From contig CP070843.1 of NCBI GenBank assembly GCA_020350905.1, forward strand, positions 2,804,592 through 2,815,898: a DNA stretch of 11,307 nt, read 5' to 3'. The notes beneath the pieces were generated by a model. The model did not search any database. It saw only the letters and a program-made list of their open reading frames with translations, and was not told the DNA's origin. Source of the stretch: Deltaproteobacteria bacterium. Its GTDB lineage: Bacteria; Desulfobacterota; Syntrophobacteria; BM002. This document shows, piece by piece, positions 6,464-11,307 of the stretch; position 1 is the first letter of the stretch; every line of letters begins with the position of its first letter. Position numbers and translations under genes: made by a program.

Positions 6464-7843
6464 ATGGCTGGCAAGCTATGGCATGGTCGGTTTCGGGAAG
6501 CAACCAACCAGTTGGTCGAACGCTTCACTGCGTCCATCCGGTTCGATCAGCGGTTGTACCGCTATGACATTGAGGGCAGCATGGCCCACTGCCGGATGCT
6601 GGCTCAGCAGGGCCTGCTGAGCGCGGAGGAGGCAGACACCCTGATTCAGGCTCTGAACGAAATCTTGCGCGAAATAGAACATGGGTCTTTCGTTTTCGAC
6701 GACACCCAGGAAGACGTGCACATGGCCATTGAGCAACGTCTCATGGAAAAGGTGGGTGAAGTTGGAGGCAAGCTCCATACCGGGCGCAGTCGGAATGACC
6801 AGGTCGCACTGGATATGCGCCTCTTTCTCAGGGACGAAGTCAAGGGTGCCGAGGAAGATCTCAAGGTTTTGCAGAGCAACCTGGTGGCGCAGGCCAAGGC
6901 CAATTTAGGGGTAATCATGGCCGGATTCACCCATTTGCAGCACGCCCAGCCAGTGCTCTTTTCCCATCACCTCATGGCCTATTATGAGATGTTCAGACGT
7001 GACCGGCAGCGGCTGGCCGCCTGTGCGGAGCGGATCAACATCTCTCCACTCGGCAGCGGTGCACTTGCCGGAACTTCTCTTCCCATCGACAGTAATACCA
7101 CTGCTGAATTGCTCGATTTCCCGGCACTCAGCCGTAACAGTATCGACGCCGTCAGTGATCGGGATTTCATTATTGAATTCACCGCTGCTGCCGCCCTCAT
7201 CATGATGCATTTGAGCCGCATGTGCGAAGAACTCATTCTCTGGAGTTCAATCGAGTTCGGTTATGTGGAACTCTCGGAGACCTTCTGTACGGGTTCGTCC
7301 ATTATGCCGCAGAAAAAGAACCCCGACGTAGCTGAGCTGGTTCGAGGTAAGAGCGGCAGGGTGTACGGCCACTTGATGAGTTTGCTGACCATGATGAAGG
7401 GGTTGCCCCTGGCATACAACCGAGATCTTCAGGAGGACAAGGAATCGCTCTTTGACACCGTCGATACCGTACGGCAGAGCCTGAGAATCTTGGCCAAACT
7501 CTGGGAACACGTAAGTGTAAATAAAGAGCGCATGGAAGAGATGGCAACTGCCGGCTACACACTGGCCACCGATGTGGCGGAATACCTGGTGATGAAGGGG
7601 GTGCCGTTCCGGCTGGCTCACCAAACAGTTGGTAAGCTAGTGCGATATTGTCTGGAGGAGGGCAAGGAGCTGCAGAGTCTGACGCTAGACGAGTTGAGGG
7701 GATTTAGCAAGGTGATCGATGAAAAGATCTATACGGTGCTCGACCTGAAACATTCCGTGGACAGCCGCAATTCAGTCGGAGGAACTTCGCTGCAGCAAGT
7801 CCGGAACGCCATCAGCGGTGCTGAGGAAGAGCTGAATAGATGA
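6464..7843 (+). CDS. argH: Argininosuccinate lyase
   Basis: ArgH cleaves argininosuccinate to arginine and fumarate, completing the pathway. It belongs to the fumarase/aspartase superfamily, whose members form homotetramers with active sites built from three subunits. The 459-residue protein has the usual length. It shows HTGRSRNDQV at 105-114, a conserved THLQHAQPVLFSHH segment, NSIDAVSDRDF starting at 225, and the superfamily signature GSSIMPQKKNPD at 277-288, the mobile loop that carries the catalytic serine. The N terminus KLWHGRF is also typical. GGAG at 6455-6458 sits five bases before the ATG. The stop codon overlaps the next start in the sequence ATGA, which links the arginine block to the lipoprotein and lysine genes downstream. 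Confidence 0.98.
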   Translation: MAGKLWHGRFREATNQLVERFTASIRFDQRLYRYDIEGSMAHCRMLAQQGLLSAEEADTLIQALNEILREIEHGSFVFDDTQEDVHMAIEQRLMEKVGEVGGKLHTGRSRNDQVALDMRLFLRDEVKGAEEDLKVLQSNLVAQAKANLGVIMAGFTHLQHAQPVLFSHHLMAYYEMFRRDRQRLAACAERINISPLGSGALAGTSLPIDSNTTAELLDFPALSRNSIDAVSDRDFIIEFTAAAALIMMHLSRMCEELILWSSIEFGYVELSETFCTGSSIMPQKKNPDVAELVRGKSGRVYGHLMSLLTMMKGLPLAYNRDLQEDKESLFDTVDTVRQSLRILAKLWEHVSVNKERMEEMATAGYTLATDVAEYLVMKGVPFRLAHQTVGKLVRYCLEEGKELQSLTLDELRGFSKVIDEKIYTVLDLKHSVDSRNSVGGTSLQQVRNAISGAEEELNR

Positions 7844-8277
7844 TAATGAGGAGGTCATGGCTGCATGCAGCGGTAATCGTTCTCTTGTTTTTCCTCGGGT
7901 TCCTGTGTGGGGCTTGTGGGAAGAAGGCGCCGCCCAAACCGCCTCTCAAAAAAGAACTACCCCGGGTGAAAGATTTGCGGGCGGTTGTTGAGGCTGGTGG
8001 CGTGCGGCTGACCTGGACGATAGGAGAGGCTGATAAAGATGTCGTAGGATTCAATGTCTATCGGAGCAAGCCCCGGCCGGAAGTAAGCGACTGTCCTGGC
8101 TGTACTCGCGATTTTGAACTGATAACCAGCCTCAAGGTCAAGAAAGGGGAGTCTCGATTTCAGGTGATAGATCCCTCTATAGAGGGCAGGGGCCGGTTTT
8201 ACTACCAGGTGGTACCGTTCGACAAGCGGGATGGTGCCGGTCCCGATTCCAACGAGGCCAGGGTGTTGGTGGAGTAG
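7840..8277 (+). CDS. Small lipoprotein, LptM-like N terminus with fibronectin-III-like domain
   Basis: This 145-residue protein has a lipoprotein signal peptide: basic MIMRRSW, a hydrophobic stretch at about 9-22, then LCGAC with C26 as the likely lipidated cysteine (C23 at -3 is unusual). After it comes GKKAPPKPP, like the short lipoproteins LptM/YifL and LppL, which begin their mature form with a CGxKGP-type motif and precede dapF or lysA-dapF in gammaproteobacteria. Residues about 43-145 look like one fibronectin-III-type beta domain (VRLTWTIGEADKDVVGFNVYRS, then FYYQVVPFD and SNEARV). A CPGC pair (C85, C88) lies in the loop after the YRS strand. The start overlaps argH by ATGA; ATG at 7846 is an in-frame alternative. 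No Asp at position +2 was seen, so outer-membrane sorting is the simplest guess. Function is unknown; the relation to LptM rests on position and the N-terminal motif. Confidence 0.85.
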   Translation: MIMRRSWLHAAVIVLLFFLGFLCGACGKKAPPKPPLKKELPRVKDLRAVVEAGGVRLTWTIGEADKDVVGFNVYRSKPRPEVSDCPGCTRDFELITSLKVKKGESRFQVIDPSIEGRGRFYYQVVPFDKRDGAGPDSNEARVLVE

Positions 8278-8350
8278 AGAAGCCGGGACCGAGGGGCTTC
8301 GAGCCACCCCCAAAAGGGGTATATGACACCTTTCCTTCATGCGGCGGTCC

Positions 8351-8366
8351 ACTGGAGCACTGGAGC
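8351..8366 (+). repeat. Tandem duplicate of ACTGGAGC
   Basis: Two exact adjacent copies of ACTGGAGC lie in the 147-base gap between the lipoprotein gene and lysA. The same gap also holds GAAGCC/GGCTTC at 8279-8300 and CCCC-AAAA-GGGG at 8308-8319, possible weak hairpins without a following T run. There is no gene here. Confidence 0.5.
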
Positions 8367-8424
8367 CCGGCGATTGTAGATTTGAGAATACAGACTGCAA
8401 TCATAAATCATACAAGGATAGAAC

Positions 8425-9687
8425 ATGCACCATTTCGAATATTGCAACGGGACAATCCACTGCGAAGACGTTCCCATTGAGACCATTGCCGGGGAGGTGG
8501 GGACTCCCTTTTATTGTTACAGCTACGCCACTCTCACCCGACACTTCAACGCCTTCGACGAAGCTTTCTCCGACGTCGATCATCTTACCTGCTTCTCTGT
8601 CAAATCCTGCTCCAACATCGCTATTCTCCGTTTGTTTGCATCACTGGGATCCGGTATGGACATTGTCTCCGGCGGGGAACTCTACCGGGCCCTGAAGGCC
8701 GGGGTGCCACCAGAGAAGATTGTTTTTTCAGGGGTGGGCAAGACCGCTGAGGAAATCATTTATGCACTCGAGACGGGCATCCTGATGTTTAACCTTGAAT
8801 CTCCCCAGGAAATGATGGCGTTGAACGAATGTGCCGTCCGTCTTGGTCGTCGCGCCCCTATGGCTATTCGGGTCAATCCGGATGTAGACCCTCATACACA
8901 TCCGTATATCTCCACCGGTTTGAAAGAGAACAAGTTCGGCATCAATCTTGAAATCGCGGAATCTATGTATGCTCAAGCCAGGGAGATGTCCAATTTGGAC
9001 ATAGTGGGGGTTGGGTGCCATATTGGCTCACAGCTTACAGAAGTTTCTCCTTTTTTGGACACTCTCAGGCGGCTGAAGCTACTCATAGAAGCACTTCGGA
9101 AGGAAGGCATACAAGTCAGGTATCTCGACCTGGGCGGCGGTTTGGGCATTACCTACTCTGAGGAGGACCCACCTCATCCCAGAGAGTACGGCAGGGCGCT
9201 TCTGCAGGAGGTGAACGGCCTTGATTGCGGCTTGATTTTTGAACCAGGCCGCGTTATCGTGGGAAACGCTGGGATTCTGGTCACAAGGGTGCTCTACACC
9301 AAGGAAGGACCGGTCAAGAATTTTCTCGTGGTCGATGCAGGCATGAATGACTTGATTCGCCCCAGCCTGTACGATTCCTATCACCAAATCCAGCCGGTGG
9401 TTGACAACAAACGACCAGAGCTTCAAGCAGATGTGGTTGGGCCTATCTGTGAAACTGGAGATTTTCTCGCACGCGAGCGCAGCCTGCCTCGAGTTGAACA
9501 GGGGGAATTGCTGGCCGTAATGAGTGCCGGTGCCTATGGTTTTACCATGTCTTCCAACTACAACTCCAGGCCAAGGGTTCCGGAGATCCTGGTCCGGGGC
9601 GATGCCTTCGAGGTGATTCGCTCCAGGGAGACATACGAAGACTTGGTGCGGGGCGAGCGATTACCCGACTTTCTGATTGATGGTTAG
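8425..9687 (+). CDS. lysA: Diaminopimelate decarboxylase
   Basis: LysA removes CO2 from meso-diaminopimelate to give L-lysine, using PLP in an alanine-racemase-type barrel (fold III). The 420-residue protein has the PLP lysine K60 (in FSVKSCSN), the barrel motif SGMDIVSGGELYRAL, HIGSQ with H199, the phosphate-binding GGGLG (237-241), EPGR (273-276) and the catalytic cysteine C342 in CETGDFLA, followed by AGAYGFTMSSNYN. The order and spacing are normal for LysA and different from ornithine/arginine decarboxylases of the same fold. The residues after K60 are SCSN where ANSN is more familiar. AAGGA at 8414-8418 lies six bases before the ATG. Its neighbour dapF makes the substrate, which supports the assignment over other fold III decarboxylases such as carboxynorspermidine decarboxylase. 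Confidence 0.96.
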   Translation: MHHFEYCNGTIHCEDVPIETIAGEVGTPFYCYSYATLTRHFNAFDEAFSDVDHLTCFSVKSCSNIAILRLFASLGSGMDIVSGGELYRALKAGVPPEKIVFSGVGKTAEEIIYALETGILMFNLESPQEMMALNECAVRLGRRAPMAIRVNPDVDPHTHPYISTGLKENKFGINLEIAESMYAQAREMSNLDIVGVGCHIGSQLTEVSPFLDTLRRLKLLIEALRKEGIQVRYLDLGGGLGITYSEEDPPHPREYGRALLQEVNGLDCGLIFEPGRVIVGNAGILVTRVLYTKEGPVKNFLVVDAGMNDLIRPSLYDSYHQIQPVVDNKRPELQADVVGPICETGDFLARERSLPRVEQGELLAVMSAGAYGFTMSSNYNSRPRVPEILVRGDAFEVIRSRETYEDLVRGERLPDFLIDG

Positions 9688-9752
9688 AAAGTGGAACAGC
9701 GTCAAGAAAAATTGAACCAAGGCGAAGCGGAGGGCACAGAGAGTCCTCAGGC

Positions 9753-9912
9753 AAATTCGAAATACGAAATCCGAAGCACGAAACAAATTCAAAATCCGAA
9801 TTCTCAAATGTCCAAAACAAAACTACTCACAGAGAATTGTCCGTTGTTTCGGTCATTTGGATTTTTGAAATTCGAATTTGTTTAGGATTTCGATATTCGG
9901 ATTTCGGATTTA
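9753..9912. repeat. AT-rich imperfect palindrome between lysA and dapF
   Basis: The left arm (about 9753-9820) is built of repeated pieces such as CGAAATACGAAATCCGAAGC and ACAAATTCAAAATCCGAATT. The right arm (about 9843-9912) contains their approximate reverse complement, for example GAATTTGTTTAGGATTTCG and ATTCGGATTTCGGATTT. The best-matched core is AAACAAATTC at 9781-9790 against GAATTTGTTT at 9874-9883. About 22 bases separate the arms. The gap between lysA and dapF (9688-9985, 298 bases) contains no credible gene. Before the palindrome it has a purine-rich stretch with GGGCACAGAGAG. Such degenerate, palindromic intergenic repeats are familiar from environmental bacterial genomes, but I cannot name a family with certainty. 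Confidence 0.65.
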
Positions 9913-9985
9913 AACTCTGGTATGTGCTTTTGTGGTGAAACAATTAGATCAGCCTATTCCTCTCGACCATATGAGATGAGTCTCG

Positions 9986-10819
9986 ATGAGTGCATCAATT
10001 GACTTCTATAAGATGAGCGGCAGCGGCAACGACTTCATCGTCGTTGACAACCGCACCAAGACAATAGCTCCGGAAACGGCTCCAGAACTTGCCCGCAGGC
10101 TCTGTAGACGGAAGGTCTCGGTGGGCGCGGATGGTCTCATTCTGATCGAGAATGATCAGGAGGCAGACTTCAGCTGGCGCTTTTTCAACGCAGACGGAAG
10201 CAGTGCGGAAATGTGCGGCAACGGCGGGCGATGCGTTGCAAGGCTTGCCAGCATGCTCGGCATTTGTGGTCCCAGTCTTTCCTTCAGAACCCTCGCTGGA
10301 ATCATCCGTGCCGAGGTCTCGGGCAGCCGAGTGAAACTGCAGATGACAGCACCATACGATTTACGGCTGAATCAGGAGCTTGAACTGAACGGCCGCAGGG
10401 TAACCGGCCACTTCGTTAACACCGGGGTGCCGCATACGATTTTTGTTCTGGACAATCCGGAGGACCTGGAAAAACAGGACGTGGTGGGCCAGGGGCGGAA
10501 GGTCCGCTATCACCGCCACTTCGCCCCTGCAGGTACCAATGTTAACTTCGTTGCCCTGCTGGGGAAGAGGGCCATGGCCATTCGGACCTATGAACGGGGG
10601 GTGGAAGACGAGACCCTTGCCTGTGGAACGGGGGCTACAGCCGTTGCTGTGGTTGGTGCTGTCGAGGGGATAGTTGAAGCACCTGTTGACGTGCATACCA
10701 GAAGCGGGGAGACTCTTACCATCTACTTCGATGCTGGCGGACAACTTCCCGAAGAGGTTTATATGGAAGGAGAGGCCACGGTAATTTACCTGGGCCGGCT
10801 CTGGAAGGAGACTGGATAA
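9986..10819 (+). CDS. dapF: Diaminopimelate epimerase
   Basis: DapF interconverts LL- and meso-diaminopimelate by a cofactor-free two-base mechanism with a pair of cysteines. The 277-residue protein has the expected length and two-lobed layout: KMSGSGNDFIVVD at 9-21, the first active-site cysteine C77 in EMCGNGGRC, and the second, C213, in LACGTGATAV. The conserved segments FAPAGTNVNFV and YERGVEDET are also present. The ATG at 9986 is preferred because family members start 8-12 residues before the GNDF motif; an in-frame TGA at 9977-9979 excludes any longer form. No good Shine-Dalgarno sequence is visible, only GAGATGAG just upstream. Product feeds LysA, encoded immediately before, and meso-diaminopimelate is also the peptidoglycan precursor in Gram-negative bacteria. 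Confidence 0.97.
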   Translation: MSASIDFYKMSGSGNDFIVVDNRTKTIAPETAPELARRLCRRKVSVGADGLILIENDQEADFSWRFFNADGSSAEMCGNGGRCVARLASMLGICGPSLSFRTLAGIIRAEVSGSRVKLQMTAPYDLRLNQELELNGRRVTGHFVNTGVPHTIFVLDNPEDLEKQDVVGQGRKVRYHRHFAPAGTNVNFVALLGKRAMAIRTYERGVEDETLACGTGATAVAVVGAVEGIVEAPVDVHTRSGETLTIYFDAGGQLPEEVYMEGEATVIYLGRLWKETG

Positions 10820-10850
10820 GTTACGGTCTCGGTATCTCAACTGCAAACGC

Positions 10851-10865
10851 GGATTTCGGAATTTG
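10851..10865. repeat. Short fragment of the AT-rich repeat in the dapF-dapA gap
   Basis: GGATTTCGGAATTTG resembles the right arm of the lysA-dapF palindrome (CGGATTTCGGATTT at 9898-9911). The remainder of the 124-base gap holds only the dapA ribosome binding site; no terminator or convincing promoter was seen. Confidence 0.45.
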
Positions 10866-10931
10866 TGAAGCCTGTATTCTCTTATTTCTCAATCCAGCGA
10901 CCACTTTCTAACAACTAGGATGCTAATAGGG

Positions 10932-10939
10932 AAGGAGGT
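10932..10939 (+). promoter_or_regulatory. Strong ribosome binding site of dapA
   Basis: AAGGAGGT, nearly the full anti-Shine-Dalgarno complement, ends four bases before the ATG at 10944. It is the strongest such site in the window and fixes the dapA start. Confidence 0.8.
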
Positions 10940-10943
10940 TGTC

Positions 10944-11307
10944 ATGTTTACCGGAGTATTGCCCGCCATTGTCACCCCCTTTAAGAATGGTGTAGTGGAC
11001 GAGGAAGGGTTGCGTCAGCTAATCGAGTTTCATCTCGAGAACGGCGTCCATGGTATCGTGCCTTGTGGTACCACCGGCGAGTCGGCCACGCTCTCTCACG
11101 ATGAGCACGAGCGCGTGGTGGAAATAACGGTGGATCAGGTAAAGGGCCGGCTTCCAGTCGTAGCCGGGACCGGTTCCAACAACACCGCAGAAGCCATAAG
11201 ACTGACCGCTCACGCCAAGAAGGTTGGGGCAGACGGGGTGTTGATGATCAGCCCGTACTACAACAAGCCCACCCAGGAAGGGATATACCAACACTACAAG
11301 AAAGTGG
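10944..11307 (+). CDS. dapA: 4-hydroxy-tetrahydrodipicolinate synthase, 5' part only
   Basis: DapA condenses pyruvate with aspartate semialdehyde, the first committed step of diaminopimelate/lysine synthesis. Reading from ATG at 10944 to the window edge gives 121 complete codons without a stop. The protein begins MFTGVLPAIVTPFKNG and has the pyruvate-side motif CGTTGESATL with T43-T44. These are followed by PVVAGTGSNNTAEAI and SPYYNKPTQEGIYQHY with the tyrosine pair Y105-Y106, one of which reaches into the neighbouring active site in this family. The Schiff-base lysine near residue 160 lies outside the window. The N terminus is so close to E. coli DapA that other members of the aldolase superfamily are unlikely. 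The gene follows dapF by 124 bases and has an excellent ribosome binding site. Confidence 0.95.
   Translation, partial: MFTGVLPAIVTPFKNGVVDEEGLRQLIEFHLENGVHGIVPCGTTGESATLSHDEHERVVEITVDQVKGRLPVVAGTGSNNTAEAIRLTAHAKKVGADGVLMISPYYNKPTQEGIYQHYKKV

Noticed and set aside
8279..8320. Possible terminator hairpins after the lipoprotein gene
   Set aside because: GAAGCC/GGCTTC has a 10-base loop and CCCC/GGGG a four-pair stem; neither is followed by a T run, so an intrinsic terminator is not supported.
9691..9885. A 64-codon open frame starting with GTG after lysA
   Set aside because: It runs through the palindromic repeat, is rich in Lys, Asn, Gln and Ser from the repeat units, and has no ribosome binding site or recognisable domain; repeat-derived spurious frames of this kind are common.
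9971..9979. A two-codon mini-ORF, ATG AGA TGA, just before dapF
   Set aside because: It recalls inhibitory minigenes using rare AGA codons, but there is no ribosome binding site in front of it and three-codon frames arise often by chance.
10820..10943. Possible lysine riboswitch before dapA
   Set aside because: The gap is only 124 bases, part of it repeat-derived, too short for the lysine riboswitch aptamer plus expression platform, and no matching stems were seen.

Overview
The window is an 11.3 kb stretch with every gene on the + strand. It holds ordinary housekeeping and biosynthetic genes: the 3' end of hslV, hslU, argB, argD, argF, argG, argH, a small lipoprotein gene, lysA, dapF and the 5' end of dapA. 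The protein sequences, the moderate-to-high GC and the order hslVU-argBDFGH-lysA-dapF-dapA suggest a Desulfobacterota (former Deltaproteobacteria) bacterium. The lineage call is inference from remembered gene orders, not from a search.

Region by region: 1-1800 encodes the HslUV (ClpYQ) ATP-dependent protease, with hslV and hslU overlapping by 23 bases. Bases 1816-7843 encode five arginine-pathway enzymes: N-acetylglutamate kinase, acetylornithine aminotransferase, ornithine carbamoyltransferase, argininosuccinate synthase and argininosuccinate lyase. Together they cover phosphorylation of N-acetylglutamate, transamination to N-acetylornithine, and the route from ornithine to arginine. The reductase argC and the deacetylating enzyme (argJ or argE) are not here. 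argH overlaps a lipoprotein gene (7840-8277) by ATGA. Bases 8425-11307 then carry lysA, dapF and dapA of the diaminopimelate/lysine pathway, which supplies lysine and, in Gram-negative bacteria, meso-diaminopimelate for peptidoglycan. All junctions are co-directional and no convincing intrinsic terminator was seen, so one long operon or a few overlapping transcripts are possible.

I saw no frameshift, broken gene, transposase, tRNA, rRNA or CRISPR array, and no gene-free stretch longer than 300 bases. The less ordinary material lies between the genes: heptamer-type repeats at several stop/start junctions, a perfect 15-bp inverted repeat spanning 99 bp before argG, and a roughly 160-bp AT-rich imperfect palindrome between lysA and dapF with short related pieces in two other gaps. 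The most interesting gene is the lipoprotein. It sits where the small lipoprotein LptM (YifL/LppL) precedes dapF or lysA-dapF in gammaproteobacteria, but it carries a fibronectin-III-like domain and a CPGC motif. I did not find a clearly new biological system; the lipoprotein and the repeats are the parts worth checking.
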